A stretch of 64,000 nucleotides of DNA, taken from Nautilus pompilius. Taxonomy: Eukaryota; Mollusca; Cephalopoda; Nautilida; Nautilidae. Of the stretch, positions 36,629-50,482 are shown one piece after another (the stretch's first letter is position 1; each line of letters begins with the position of its first letter). The stretch covers positions 83,501 to 147,500 of the forward strand of contig JACATO010002187.1 in NCBI GenBank assembly GCA_018389105.1, in the 5' to 3' direction. Under the pieces are notes generated by a model. The model was given only the letters and a program-made list of their open reading frames with translations, was not told the origin of the DNA and did no database searches. Position numbers and translations under genes: made by a program.

Positions 36629-38688
36629 CCTATAGTAATTGCATTTTATTGATTCTGATACTTATTCAGGCTTAGACCGAGAAGACAAACCCCTGAGTGT
36701 GAGTAAGTTGTCTCACCACGGTCAGCAGGACGTTTGTTGACTTTACTTCAAATCACATTGCAAAAAGGTGTGACCTCTAGGTGTGGTGATCTCTCCCCCC
36801 CCCTGACGTCATCACATTGATAACCTATGACTAAGATTACCAATATAGTCATATAAGTTACAGTTATTTCTGGTAAGTGCGTCTTTCTTTTGAAATATTA
36901 ACAAAAGATGCACCTCGTGTAAGTCTTTTCCTGTGAGAATCCCAAAATGTCGCTCAAGCGTGACACACCCCGTTCACCTAGATCGAGCACTTTTTTCTTG
37001 TTTTACCTGTACAAAGTCCTCTGTTTACAATGGAGTTTTGCGATGCCACCATAAAAGAACAATCAGAATAAAACAAGGTAAAAGAAAAGTGCAAAACTAT
37101 CATTTTATTACAATTTAAAAAAAAACAAAACAACAGAAAATCATCTGCCAGTTTGACGAGCCTTTTGAAGTGGGGAAGCATTTAATTTCTACTACCAGGT
37201 GAGAATTTTTCTGGTGTATATTAAATTATGCGGTTCTCCTGAGAATATTCCCAACTGTGATATTCCGAGCCCGGTCGTCTCGCTCCGTCCGACCAGCCGG
37301 GCTGGTGCTCGCACCCACCTAGCGTGTACCTACCAGAGTTCGTGGGGCTTCTCCGCCACGTCTGCAACAGGGGAACGGCGGGCAGGGGGTGATCTCGAGT
37401 AGACGACGACGACGACGACGACTGCTGCTGCTGGGCAGTCCCGATTTAATATTACCGATCGTCATCTTTCGATTGTGGTACGGAGGGAGAGAAAGAGATA
37501 GTCATTTGGGCATCAGAAATTGGAACAGTGTTACCTCCCATTTCATCTTGGATTAATGTTACAGGTAAGGAAACCCAGTCTAAAAGTTACCGGAATTCAC
37601 GAAACAATTCATCACAAGTTTCGACTTTTTGTTGATGTTGGGGGATCTCTCTCTCTCTCTCTCTCTCCATCCCTCTCTCTCTCTCTCTCTACACCAGCAG
37701 AAAGAAGTGTACAGGTAGGGAAAACCCTTCCTCTCTCTCTCTCCACCAGCAGAAAGAAGTGTACAGGTAGGGAAAACCCTTCCTCTCTCTCTCTCTCTCT
37801 TTCGTTTTTTATTTTCTGCCTGTTGTTCGTGGAAATCGAATATACAACAGGTGTGAGGATAACTAAGAAATTTCTCGGTTTTTTTCCTTCGGTTTCTGTG
37901 CCAATCTCTCATTCAAAAAAACACCCTGGGTGCGTTCGTTCACGCCTTTCCTCACCATGTTAAGAACCCGATTACTTTTAATTCAGATCATCCACATCTC
38001 GTTATCCTGATCTCTGCTTATTACTTCAGCGAAAATAAGTTTGTCAGAAAAGCTGCTTCAACGCGCAGAAAGTTTTTATCCGATGATGATCGATCTGGCA
38101 CCGAACTGATCAAGTGGTGGGCCTGTCTATGTTCTAATGTCCTTTATTCTTTGTTTTAAGTCAGCATTAGTTCGTTTACTCTTCTTCTTGTCTTATTATT
38201 TATTTATTTATTTAAATCTAATAATTTGTTTCGGATTTTATCGTGTTAACTATCAGAAGAGATTCAGGTCACTTCGATCCGCCTTCGTCCAACGTCACGG
38301 TGCCCCCACCCCCTCCATATCCTTTGGGGGGGGAGGAGAGGGGCCGTACGCAGCAGTTTCGACCTGTTGCCGGTGGGTCACCCGTGTAGAATTCCTATAT
38401 TCTTTGAGATGCGCCCTGGCTGCGGTTTGTTTGACGTGGGCATGCTAGTCAGAAAGTGATTCCACTGCGTGCGGACCTGGTGGGACTGGCGCACAACTCT
38501 GCAGTTGTTAACCCTACGATCCCCGTCTCCAGGACACCCGCCAGACATCCAGCTACGATGCTTTTACGGAGGATGATCCAGACGGGGCGCCGGCAGTGAC
38601 GACAAGCGGCAGCTCCACCTGGTAACCAGAAAGAATCGTCCTCTCGCGAACGATGTTAATGATCTCGCTTCCGCATCCTTTCCCCCTT

Positions 38689-38708
38689 ATTTATTATTAT
38701 TATTATTA

Positions 38709-38763
<55 letters not shown>

Positions 38764-38764
38764 G
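38689..38764. repeat. (TTA)n microsatellite
   Basis: TTA repeats with one ATA interruption. Confidence 0.95.
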
Positions 38765-39167
38765 ATGATAATAATGGTGTTTCAGCGCCACGAGAAAGTG
38801 GATCCAAGTTCTAACTGCTCGCTTCCCTTTCAGTTTGGCGTTCGATTTTCAGTGTTCTAACACGACCCTAGAATAGGAGGCCCGAAGTATACATTGTAAT
38901 GAGAATAGCCTCTCAAGGGAAACTCTGACTTCATACAGCTTATAACTGAACATGATGAGATGACATGTAAGTGACATGGAGCCCTACAACTACTGGCAGG
39001 AAGCGAAAGCGAGAACGAGGCTCGACGCTGGATTTAATCTCTTCTAGTGAAGAGTCAACGCAGTGAAGGGAAAATAACTCTGAAGAGTCGTCATAGCAAC
39101 TGCTTGGTTTGGGTTGCTTCAGCAAGTCCATCTCCGATTATACTTACTAAACGCTGATAAATTTGCC

Positions 39168-39168
<1 letters not shown>

Positions 39169-39225
<57 letters not shown>

Positions 39226-39249
39226 TATTATTATTATATTATTATTATT
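39169..39249. repeat. (TTA)n microsatellite
   Basis: TTA repeats with two ATA interruptions near the end. Confidence 0.95.
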
Positions 39250-40448
39250 GGTTGTGGTGGAGGAGAATCAATTAGCCGTAGAACTTGAACTTTTTAATTT
39301 TCTCTTGGCTTTGTTTCGGATGACAAACAATATTACCATTAAGTCTGTGCCCGCCTTCGCTCCAAGGTTTTCAAATTGCCCAATTATTTATTTTACTCTT
39401 TTTATAAGCAAAATTCGCTTCTTTTACCAGTAAAATTTCCGTATAGTTATTGTTATTACTTTAACCGGTCTTGCGAGAGTATAGCAGCTCTAGCAAAGTT
39501 TACCTCAGTGGGAAGTCATAGTAAGTGTGACGCGGCTCAAGAGGCAAGAACAGAAGACAGACACCGAACGCACTCGTGCTCTTACGGCAGCTTCACCTGA
39601 GCAGTCGCGCCAGCTGATCCGGCATCATTTTCCCAGCCTTAGCTTCTCTTTCAGCGGCTCATCCGGGACCATCCGACTAATGGCGTGGGTTATTATAGTT
39701 GTTTCTCGTGTCACCACCACGTAAAGTGTAGGTAGTATTCTCAACCACTATACTTCGCGATTCGTTAGCATTTATGGCTATTAAGGGCATCAGGCTTTTC
39801 CGCTTGGCAGAACACGGTCTTGGTTTTGGGGCATGTGCCGTTAAAAATAATAATTATTATCAAAGGGAAAAACAACAACAACAGCAAACTTCTAACGCTG
39901 GCAAATTAAGGAAGAAAAGGGGTTTTTTTTTTTTGGAAGTATCGATAATTTATTACTTCAGTGGTGTTATCTACGCGTGTGTATCTGTGTGTATTTGTGA
40001 CCGACCTGGAAGTAGACACCAACAGCCAGCCCGTATTTTAGATCAGGGCCGACCCCGCCTCCACAGTCCTCGGCAAACGCCGAGGAGTTAACCCCTTACC
40101 ACCCGACCCACCGGAACACCACCTCCGGTTACGCTTCCCACGGACTTACTGGCGCACAAACCACAGCCAGCTGGTTTAACCGTCGGGGTCTCGTCCTTCT
40201 CCTAGAATTACCCAACCGGAAAGGGGGGGGTGATGGTGGTGGGGTCGGGGCCTCAGTGCCACACGGCGCAGGTCGGGTCAGCGGGGTCAGGGTGGTGCGA
40301 GTCTGTATTCCCATCTATGTTCAAGAAGCAGACGCATTTTCTCGGAAGAGATCCTTCTCGAACCTCTCAAAGGATCCGCGCCAGGTCTGGCTACGAGAGA
40401 GGATGGGATTCCTGGGTGCCATTGTGAGAAAGGAGCATATTGTCAGCG

Positions 40449-40470
40449 AATAATAATAATAATAATAATA

Positions 40471-40522
<52 letters not shown>
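40449..40522. repeat. (AAT)n microsatellite
   Basis: AAT repeats with one ATA interruption. Confidence 0.95.
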
Positions 40523-41048
40523 TTTCGCTAAGTTATTCAAATAATTTACCTTGGGTTTTTTAACTTAATGATTAGCCAGCTGCGAGGAATATACTATTAA
40601 GTTATCTTCCACCATTACTCGTTATTTATGTATATGAAAATATCTTGGTTTTGGCTTTTTCTTAAAATTTCAAACTACGGTAAATTGTCTCCGTTGTTGT
40701 TCTTGCTGATTTAGCTTCTTTTATATGTCCACGAAATCCCCTTTTCCCATTCTTCAGCCCCGCAGTTATTTTTATAAGGGTTCCCTCACATTGTTGGGGA
40801 AATAAATTCGCCGGACAGGTTCGTAATTGAGCTGCTCCGAACACCGCACAACAAAGAATCATTTTCTTAAATATGTAGCCAGTTCATTCCCCGGTTGACT
40901 CGAATACACCGAGATCTTCACCGCTGCTTCGTTGTGACAAATATATATATATATATTTTTTTTTTGCAGATCTTATGTACTTTCATCCCTTGAAAACCAG
41001 GTGTGGCTTGCTGTTTACCTAGCGGAGGGTGGAGTAGGCTCCATCTCT

Positions 41049-41086
<38 letters not shown>

Positions 41087-41592
41087 CACGTACCTTGCCA
41101 CGCAAACCTATCGACCGGAGTTCCACGTGTGCCGCCTTGTAAAAGAAGAAAGAAAAAAAAACACAAAAAAGCAACTTTTTGTTGTTGTTCTATACAGTTG
41201 AGTAATAAAAACGCAGCCTATCACTTTCATCTAACCTATACCGACCGACCGTCTTCTCCTGTGCCGGTCTTACGGCCGTCTGGGTATCGCTAAACTTGCG
41301 TGATTCATTCACCTTAGCAGCTGTTTCTTGGCCGAGGTAAGAACGTTGACTGAGGAGGAGATAAATAGATCAGAATGACAACACCATCAGAGCGATGATA
41401 AATGAACAGTGGATATGATCAGCCAGGGATGACAAATCTCTCTAAATCTCTCTATCTCTACGTTGTTTATGTGGAAGGAGCTTTTGTGGGGCAGAAATGT
41501 CCCCTTTTTTTCTATTTTTCTTTTTTGCTTCGTTACAACTATTTTTCTATTCTAAGACGGAATTACAAATGAAGTTCCGCTCTTAATCGCTT

Positions 41593-42322
41593 TGCCAGGA
41601 TTAAGTATAGTGGATTTAGTATAAGCCTAAATCGTCCATGACTTATCAGGGTTAAGCTTAGTGTTAGACTATACCCGACTTGTCAGGGTTAAGCTTAGCG
41701 TTAGATTATACCCGACTTGCCAGGGTTAAGCTTATCGTTAGATTATACCCGACTTGTCAGGGTTAAGCTTAGCGTTAGATTATACCAGACTTGCCAGGAT
41801 TAAACTTAGCTTTAGATTATACCAGACTTGCCAGGGTTAAGCTTAGCGTTAGATTATACCAGACTTGCCAGGATTAAACTTAGCGTTAGATTATACCAGA
41901 CTTGCCAGGGTTAAACTTAGCATTAGATTATACCCGACTTGTCAGGGTTAAGCTTAGCGTTAGATTATACCAGACTTGCCAGGGTTAAACTTAGCTTTAG
42001 ATTATACCAGACTTGCCAGGGTTAAGCTTAGCATTAGATTATACCCGACTTGTCAGGGTTAAGCTTAGCGTTGGATTATACCAGACTTGCCAGGGTTAAG
42101 CTTAGCGTTAGATTATACCAGACTTGCCAGGATTAAACTTAGCGTTAGATTATACCAGACTTGCCAGGGTTAAACTTAGCATTAGATTATACCCGACTTG
42201 TCAGGGTTAAGCTTAGCGTTAGATTATACCAGACTTGCCAGGGTTAAACTTAGCTTTAGATTATACCAGACTTGCCAGGGTTAAGCTTAGCATTAGACTA
42301 TACCAGACTTGCCAGGGTTTTA
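41593..42322. repeat. 37-bp minisatellite, about 19 copies
   Basis: The unit is built from TTAGATTATACC, (C/A)GACTTG(T/C)CAGG and (G/A)TTAA(G/A)CTTAGCG. Variant copies alternate in runs (CCCGACTTGTC versus CCAGACTTGCC), and a longer multi-unit stretch appears twice (about 41850-42040 and 42090-42290), so the array grew by multi-unit duplication. Confidence 0.93.
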
Positions 42323-43557
42323 GGGCAGTGCTAATGGCTATTTTCTTCTTACACCATGCCATTCTTTGATGTTTGCTCTGTTTTCACGAATGCTCAAATA
42401 ATGTAATTAAACTGGACAGAATAACAGTATCGGCCATGCTTCTTTCACCTTTTTTTGCCACATTAGAAGGCGGCCGCGCCATTTGATTGGCGACTGTTGG
42501 ACGGAAGAGTCTTGTGCACTCACCGCGCCGCCGAAAGACAAGCGCACTGGATGCCGATTGGTCGAACACTGTCATGTGGTACACATATATATATATGGGC
42601 GAGATCAACATCCGAAACTGAACAACAGTGCACGCATGTCATCTGGTTTGGGCAACTCAGAATTGCGTACCCAGTGGCTCCCAGTCATGTCGCGCCCATC
42701 CAAATTTCCAATTTAAAAAGACAAAAAAAAACGGCAAAAATTCCTCACTTGTTTCTGATTTCCCAGGCAGAGTCGGGCGATCGAGGCGGCGATATCCCTG
42801 TAAATGATAAAACCAAACCAGCCAGCAGTGATCGGCGTTGCCATGGTAATTCGTGGTAGGGAGGAGGGGGGGGGAGGAAACTTTAATAAACGGACACCCG
42901 AAGCATGAATATATTATTGTGATCGTGATCTTTTGCTTGGAAGTGTAAGCCGGTGGGAAGGGAAGTCGGTGTTGGCGTGTGGGTAGGGCCCGGCCCAGGG
43001 AGGACGTGGGCCGACGGGCTTCAGATCTATGTACACCAGATCTACTTTTCGTCAAACCTGTGGACTTACCGGTTAAAATGTGCAGCTGGTAAACTGATAT
43101 GTGTGTGTGTGTGCTTAATAATGAAGTAGAGCGCGGTTGTTAGAGTTAGAGGGATGGCGCCGAGGAGGGTCTCGTTGGTTGGTCGGGTGGCTGGCTGGGT
43201 AGCGGCAGATAGGGCATGATCGACCCGGGTACTGGGCGGCGGTAGCGCAGCTGCCGGTTGCCCGTGTTTGTACAGGTAAATATACAGCAGTGGTTTATGT
43301 GAACTTACTTTATCGACAGACAGATGGCTATCGATTACGAGAGAGAGAGAGAGACTGGCACACGTATGCAGTGTGTGCGCGCTGTTGGCTTGCAACGTGG
43401 CACCTCGAACTCCTCCATCGGGCCGGCCTTCCGCAGTCGCGTACTCGCTCCCGACCGGCCGGTGCTAAGGCAGGTAGGCAGGCAGGCGGGCAGGCAGGTA
43501 GGTAGGTCTGCCACGGAGCCGGACGGATTCGCCGCTACCCGTGGACTAAGCCGAGAA

Positions 43558-43638
43558 ATGCATTCTCCCGAACTGGGGGGGGAGACTCCACGAGGCCGCG
43601 ATCGTCTCCCCGGTGACACGAAACAGACGAGAGGCGAG
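43558..43638 (+). CDS. Candidate first coding exon, unassigned
   Basis: An ATG in the context GAGAAATGC opens 27 codons (MHSPELGGETPRGRDRLPGD...) and ends at a strong donor GAG|GTAAGG, phase 0. The surrounding 43.0-43.65 kb is GC-rich with a (GGCAG)n run, promoter-like. The product is not recognised and the call rests on splice signals alone. Confidence 0.25.
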
Positions 43639-45029
43639 GTAAGGTGCGCCGTCTTCTATTCTCTGCTGAACTTCGGGGGGTGGGAAACAGCCGCTTTTAA
43701 GGGTTCTACCTAATCCTGTAATCTACTCGGAGACTTCATATCCAGCGATTCTACGATTCGCGGCGCTTAGAGCGAATCGGGAGCCCCTCTCAACAATCGT
43801 TCTTTTTTTAAAAAACTTGAAGTCACGTGACAGAGTTATGCAAATACGTGTGTGTAATATCTAATGAAACGGGTTAATGCGGAAGAGGGAGAAAATAACG
43901 TGGAAATAAAAGGACATCGGTGAGAGGCGCCATTGCCATTCAGATTTAATAATTCTAACGCAGTGACAGACGAGATATTTGGTCTGTTGTTTTACATTTC
44001 TTATTTAACCCCTTCCCTCCCTGAACGGGCAACATTTAGAAAGCCGTGGTTTCGTATCCCCCCTCCCCCCCAGTTTAGATTTATCTCATCTAATATTCTG
44101 CTTATTTTAAAAGTAATATCGAACATTTTTTTCTTTTCTATATTCGAACGATCGGGTTCGATTATCAGTTCTTGAAAACGCGCCGGACCTCCCGGAAGAA
44201 CCCGGTCGGGGCCTAACACTGTCGGTGCTCGGGCCGGCTTCCGTCGTTGGGGAGGAGTCTGTTGAGGGTAAAGATGGGTAAAAAAAAAAAAAATGTCTCT
44301 TCATCTTTTGATTGTAGCTCAGAAAGCCGGAACCATGAACAGGCTATCGAGTCGCAATCAAAGACTGGTGGAGGCAGTTGAGCGGCGCCCGACAAGGACA
44401 GGGAAGACCAAACCCCCGACAGACTTGATTCCCCCCCCACCACCACCGTAGAATACTGCCTGCTGTCTTTCTAACCCTCACAGACATCACGTCTTGCCAT
44501 GCCGACGATCAATTCGCAGAAAACCAGTGCACTTATACTGCTGCGTAGACCGGAAGTGACGCAAACCGAGCGGGATGACGGGACGGCATAACGTTCAACA
44601 ACGGTAGCAACTCTGTAAATATTATCTGATAATATGCCGGAAACCTTCGGAAATCGTGGAGCGTTTGTGACTGTTTTATGCAATCTCTATTGTGTTAGTC
44701 TGCCTCTGGGCTGTCCGTCATTTTTACTTTAACACAGCTACTTGACGCCCACCTCACCCCCACCTGTCTTCCCCAACAAATTCATCATTGGTAGATGTTC
44801 TAACACTGGCACAAACAGGTAGTTTTTGTACGGAAGACATCGAGTCGTGGAATGGCTTGTCCTTCAGCGCAGGTGCTCACTAATTACAGGTATTCTTTTC
44901 AGCTTGAAACAAAAAAAAGAGGATACGTCCGGTGTTAGTCGTTTTTCGAATAAACAAGAAATCCACAAATATTTCAGAAGGGATTTAATAAAAACTTCTC
45001 GTTTTTTTTTTTTTTAAAAAAAAATTACC

Positions 45030-46352
45030 CTGGACAACAAAGATTCTGCCACCGGAACACTGTCATGCTTGCAGGCTGATTTCAAATCTGAAAACCGTTT
45101 TGCTCTAGGACGCCACGTTTTTTAGTTATGGCACGTGACTGATGGATGGAAGTTATTCATAGACTGTAGCAAACTAAGCCTTAAAGCTGTGCTGTTACAT
45201 CATGGCAATCAAAAACCTCCCGTTCCTACAGCTCACGCAGTTGGCTTGAAAGAGACGTACGAGTCGACGGAACTCCTTTTGAAAGTGACGATTTATTCGG
45301 ATTATAAATGGAAAAATTTGTGGTGATCTCAAAGTTATTTCTCTCCTGCTCAGATTGCAGCTAGGGTAAACAAAACACACTTGTTTCCTGTGTCTTTGGG
45401 ACAGCCGTGATGATGCCAATCATTACACTCCAAAATACTGGCCGATGCGACAGGAACCTATAGTTGGCAGGTACAATGTGCAACATATGCCATTGGTAGA
45501 CGCTCAGAATGTCTACCTTCCGCCACTTCATATCAAACTCGGCCTTATGAAAAACTTTGTCAAAGCCATAGATGAAGACGGTGCCTGAGAGAGAAGTTTG
45601 GTGCTGACAAAAGAGAAGATAAACTCGAAGAAGGGATTTTTGTGGGGCCCGAAATTCAAGAACTCTGCGTGATGACGGGTTCAAAAAAGAAACTGAACCC
45701 ACTGGAGTCTGCAGCATGGGAAACATTTATTTTAGTTGTATAGAACTTTCTTGGCAAATATAGAACTGAGTATGTGGAAAACACGCTAATGGCGTATCAG
45801 CGAATGTGGGCGAGGATGTTTCTAACGATGCATTTTCTGCATTCGCATCTTGATTTTTTTTTTTCCAACCAATCTTGGGGTTGTCAGTGATGAGCACGGT
45901 GAAAGGTTCCACCAAGACATAAAGGTGATGCAAAGTAGATATCAGGGAAAATTCAATCCAAACATGATGGGCGATTACTGCTGGTTCTTCCAGAGGGAGA
46001 CTGATACCTCACATAAGCGCAAGAACAAGTGTCTGAAACATTTTTCAACATCTGGAATGTACCTACTATGTAAGTTAAATGCATTCGATCTCATGCATCT
46101 GTTGTCTGATCATGGCAAATATGTTTCACATTAAACATTTGAATACCAAATATTGTTGTTCAAGCTTTATATAGTTCATGTAACATAAGTCATAATATAG
46201 CGCTAGTGGTGAAATTTCTCCTTATACATATCTCGAAAACCTGACGTCCCGGCCAAATTCTGACTGCAGATTTGAAATCAGCACCCAAAATTTAGCTAAG
46301 ATCACCCACATTTTGCTCAGTGGCCGACAAAAAGTTTCATTTTATTGTCCAG
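45030..46352 (+). mobile_element. Decayed DNA transposon with inverted termini
   Basis: The left end CTGGACAACAAA (45030) and right end TTTATTGTCCAG (46341-46352) are inverted copies with one mismatch. Inside them, GCTGATTTCAAATCTG (45075-45090) is exactly inverted at 46267-46282. Between these lies a broken coding region. Readable pieces are WKLFIDCSKLSLKAVLLHHG, VYLPPLHIKLGLMKNFVKAI, KLEEGIFVGPEIQELC and DEHGERFHQDIKVMQSRYQG, then NPNMMGDYCW. Known: proteins with this ERFHQDI...DYCW signature occur in many copies in invertebrate genomes. Inferred: they are the products of this transposon type, and this copy is dead (stops at several points). Confidence 0.72.
45135..46134 (+). pseudogene. 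Broken element-encoded protein (ERFHQDI / DYCW family)
   Basis: Homologous pieces follow one another in order over about 1 kb but in changing frames with stops. The last intact piece is 45850-46134 (94 codons), carrying DEHGERFHQDIKV and MMGDYCWFFQRETD. The biochemical role of the family is unknown to me. Confidence 0.7.
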
Positions 46353-46474
46353 TGTTATCGGTTTGTTAACCGGTATTCTGAAGTTTACCAAAGAACAGCA
46401 GCAAGCAGAGGAGTTTAATCCACACAGGCAGAATTTATACCTGTTTATCACTTACAGCCAGCCATCTTGTCCAG

Positions 46475-46537
46475 CCATAGCTAAAACAAACTTGCCGCAA
46501 CAGCCAAACTACCTTTCCGAGTCCGTCAGGGACACAG
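46475..46537 (+). CDS. Candidate internal exon, unassigned
   Basis: Acceptor CTTGTCCAG and donor ACAG|GTAGAT flank 63 nt in phases 1/1 reading AIAKTNLPQQPNYLSESVRD. No family was recognised. Confidence 0.2.
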
Positions 46538-47374
46538 GTAGATGATTCCTTACCGTGAGGAAATCGGTAACGTTATTCTCGCAAACCACGTAACTGAGAT
46601 TTTAAAGATAATAATAATAATCATAAATCTGTATTTTGCTGAGCGACAAAACGAACCCCTAATATTGCACATCTTGTTTCCAGATAGTCCGATCTCCTTA
46701 ACGTATAAAGGAGGTAAACACAATGCTGCTGCTGAAACAAAGTCATCCTTGATGGAAAGATAAGCCCTACTGCTACAAAGAAAGAGGGGGTGGGTTGCCG
46801 GAATCGACTGTACCCCCATCGCATGGGTACAGGTTGGTAAAACCAGTCCAACAATATTTGAGAGGGGAATGTTGGTTAAACACCGTCTACTTTCTGTCAA
46901 AGATTCCCCACTTGTTCTCTTCTGAACGCGTTAATTTTGATGATGCCAAAGCACAGTTAAAAGTAAGAAACACTAAGTTTCGTTTTAGAAGATATTACCC
47001 ATTCTTTCGAATTTGCGAAATGTTACTTTTAATTCTCAAGCCCTTTAGTGTAACCATCGGTGTTTTACCATTTAGTTTCGAATCACCTGGGTCCAGAAGT
47101 AAGAGTACCGACTTGTAAATATCAATGCGACTTTGTGTTCTCTCTCTACTCCTTTTATTGTTGTACCAGCAGCCTATTCTTCAGACAATGAAGCTGTCCC
47201 GGGCTTCCTCCTTCATCAGTTACCTTTACCATGAATTGAAATCAACCCAGCCACACCTCCTGGCGTGGACTATACTCACCACGTACCGTTTCCATACTGT
47301 TATATATATGAATGGTGCTGTAGATGCAATTTGATATGCAACATTTTTTAAATCAGTTAAAATTTTTTTTTTAG

Positions 47375-47428
47375 AAACATGTCTCGTTGGCTAAGGTGGC
47401 AAGAAATATTAGAAATATGCTAACACAG
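47375..47428 (+). CDS. Candidate internal exon, unassigned
   Basis: A textbook acceptor (TTTTTTTTTTAG) and donor (CAG|GTAAGA) flank exactly 18 codons in phase 0/0 reading KHVSLAKVARNIRNMLTQ. The splice signals are excellent, but no homology was recognised. Confidence 0.3.
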
Positions 47429-48222
47429 GTAAGAGGAGCACCTTAAGGTGACTAACAGCTTTACTGTCGATAAAAATATATAGAATTCTGGGTGGGGGGG
47501 GCGTGGCTTGGCGTTAGCTAGGTTATACAAGAAGAGAAAAGTAACTACCATACAGTGGCGACAGCTGGTGTCAGCTTTCATAGACGGTCTAAATTAAAAG
47601 TCTGCGCATGCGCGAGAGTGGGTCTTTCCGTGGCGTTGTCAAGCCGCCGGGGAGGTCGAGAAGAAGTTATGGCTGCCAGCCGCAACGAGCCAGGCACTTG
47701 ATCCCGACCTCTTCCAGGCCGAGAAAACCGCGGTGGAAGCGGTGACTCAGAAGTCTGGCGCGAGCTCTTGAACAAAGAGCGCCATATTACGTTACCTCGA
47801 GTTAGGATTTCGTGAAGTCATAAATGCAGTAACCTCATAACTTTATGGCGGCTCGGCTCTTATCACCCAGGTTCCGGCCGCCAGTCCGGTGCACGGTGGT
47901 ACACGAACGTTATGCGCCAGAAGGACACAACACACACACACACACACACACACACACCGTCCGAAAGCCGGATATTCCTAGCGCTCGCTCGATTTCCGGT
48001 ATAACGATCGTTCGTTTTCAGAAAAAAGCAAAAATGCAGATGTTGGCAGCAGTCAGTCGGACAGCCAGACCTGACTTAGAGGTACATCGACCGACTGCCG
48101 ACTACTCCGCGACAAGCCCCTTTTGTGTACCTTTAGTTGCGTCGTGTACGTGTGAAAGCTAACCGTAGCCGCGTGTTCCTGTATATCTCTATTAACGCAG
48201 TAATCATACTCAAAGTAGGGAT

Positions 48223-48224
<2 letters not shown>

Positions 48225-48298
<74 letters not shown>

Positions 48299-48352
48299 CT
48301 GACATCATCACTTTCTCTCTTTGTACTGACATCATCATCATCATCATCATCA

Positions 48353-48386
<34 letters not shown>

Positions 48387-48398
48387 CTCTCTTCCGGG
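48225..48398. repeat. (CT)n with TACTGACATCATC units
   Basis: About 70 bp of pure CT, then two GTACTGACATCATC copies and a (CAT)n run, then CT again. GACATCA is a one-base variant of the CRE core, so this is a degenerate member of the CRE/CT family. Confidence 0.9.
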
Positions 48399-49956
48399 GA
48401 GGAACTCGCCTCGTCACTAGGGCTGGTACCATGCAAAAAGAAATGGCATCGTGGCCGTTCCCACCCCCCCACCAGACGCCCAGCTACTGCTACAAAGTTT
48501 AGCGCTCAAGAATTTGATTTCAACGCTACTTCGTCGCGCTAGACAGCAGAAAATAATTATAGGAAATTGAATATCTCGCTAGTTTGAAACGACCATTTAA
48601 ATGTATGTGACAAAAATATGAAGATCGCCGCGTGGCAGCTACCGTCTCGGACATTCAATGAAATCGACAGCACCCGCTGATTTGGTCCTCTAAGTCTTCC
48701 GTCGCCTGCTAAAACCATCCCGTATTTTGGAGGAACCTCACTATTTTATCAAGCAAAAACGAAAGAAAGTTTTGCAATGTTTAGCGCTACAAATTCGCAA
48801 ATATCAATGTGTTTTGGCATCCCAAATATTGTTTCTATAGTTTTAGCAGATGATCATACACAGCTGGAAAATGTACAGGTTTTTATTTAATATTGCATCA
48901 GATCTTTTAGAAGCTGCGGCTCACGTGCTGAATATGTTATGAAACTACCGAATATCGCTTCATGAAATTGGGGTTAAGAACTCAGTCGACTTGTAATCAC
49001 ACTAACTTCAACATTGACTTAGATGCTCTCGTGGGTTTCTTTTATGGGTGCTACTTTGTTCACTAGCTATTTGTGCTACAGTTACTTATTTTTTTCTTTG
49101 TTATGGTGGCAAGTTAGCGCACTCGCTCATCATGGTGGCGAAGATTGCACTTTTGGCGTCTCGTAGATCCGGCCGCCATCTGTGTCGACTTCCTTGGGCG
49201 TTGAGTTTCCGATCGTTGATAAGAGGGCTCCTATTCATCCGAAATTGGCATTAGTTCTGGAAACACCAGGGCGGAAGCGTGTGGATCCCACGCCTGTATC
49301 CGTAAGCGTTACGTCTGATCAAATGTGCGCAGAACAAAACCTCTAGAGTAGCAAGTGAATAACGGTTACAGTAGAATGCATGTCTCTTGGCACTGGAATT
49401 TTAACTACCCCTAATTTAGTGGACGCCCCCACACATCAGCCGTTTACTAAATTAAGTACTCCCTCTTTTTCCCTTTTCGAGCCGAGGGTGGGGCTGGGGA
49501 CCTCTGTATGTGCCAAGACGGGTTGTTGCCTGCTCGCAATAAGTTAACTAACTATATCTGATATCAGAAGAATGACACAGATCTAAGCTACAAGTACTCC
49601 AGGCTTCCGGTTTTTATTTTACCTCCATTAAATTAGTGCGCCTTCTGGTAGTTAGAAGACGAGCAATTTCACAGGGGGAGATCGATTTGGCGAACAGTTG
49701 TTCCGCGTCGGCCAGTATCAGTGAACAAGCGGTGAGACTGATGGTCGTAGGAAGAGTATCCATCCAGCCTGCGACATTTGTTTGAGGTATTCAATTTTAA
49801 GTTTACATTTAGAAGCAGGTATTGCTTCACCTTCCGCCCTGACTTACCTGTCCACAACCCCTGCAACCAGTATTCCCGGTATACTGTTATCAGGGTTTGA
49901 TCTGCAATTCAGCACAGTGTAGCTGCTTCCGTCCATCATCCTAGTTAATCTAGTGC

Positions 49957-50218
49957 TGCTACTGACGTCATCTCGCTCTCTCTCTCGTTCTCTCTCGTAC
50001 TGACGTCATCTCGCTCTCTCTCTCGTTCTCTCTCGTACTGACGTCATCTCGCTCTCTCTCTCGTTCTCTCTCGTACTGACGTCATCTCGCTCTCTCTCTC
50101 GTTCTCTCTCGTACTGACGTCATCTCGCTCTCTCTCTCGTTCTCTCTCGTACTGACGTCATCTCGCTCTCTCTCTCGTTCTCTCTCGTACTGACGTCATC
50201 TCGCTCTCTCTCTATGTG
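49957..50218. repeat. 38-bp TGACGTCAT/CT minisatellite, 7 near-perfect copies
   Basis: The unit reads TACTGACGTCATCTCGCTCT, then CTCTCTCGTTCTCTCTCG, and copies are essentially identical. Each carries a perfect TGACGTCA. The homogeneity suggests recent expansion. Confidence 0.95.
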
Positions 50219-50395
50219 ACGTTTGTATTTTTTCTTTTAATAGAGTTTTTAGAGGAAGTCGATTCCGGAGTAAAATTATTCTAAGTCCAAAAAGTTATGT
50301 AACATTTTAAAAATTATTATATCTATCAAATAAACATATGAACTTATATTCTGTTCTTATGTCTTAATAATAAAGAAACCGTCTTTTCTCTGCAG

Positions 50396-50482
50396 GATGT
50401 CGGCAGAGAACAGTCGAAGAGGTCGCAATGCACTGAAGTCACCGTGTCTTCGCTAGAACTTGACGCCGATCGGTCGTTTCCC
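50396..50482 (+). CDS. Candidate internal exon, unassigned
   Basis: Acceptor TTTTCTCTGCAG and donor CCC|GTGAGA flank 29 codons in phase 0/0 (DVGREQSKRSQCTEVTVSS then LELDADRSFP). The phase fits the candidate at 47375-47428. No family was recognised. Confidence 0.3.
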
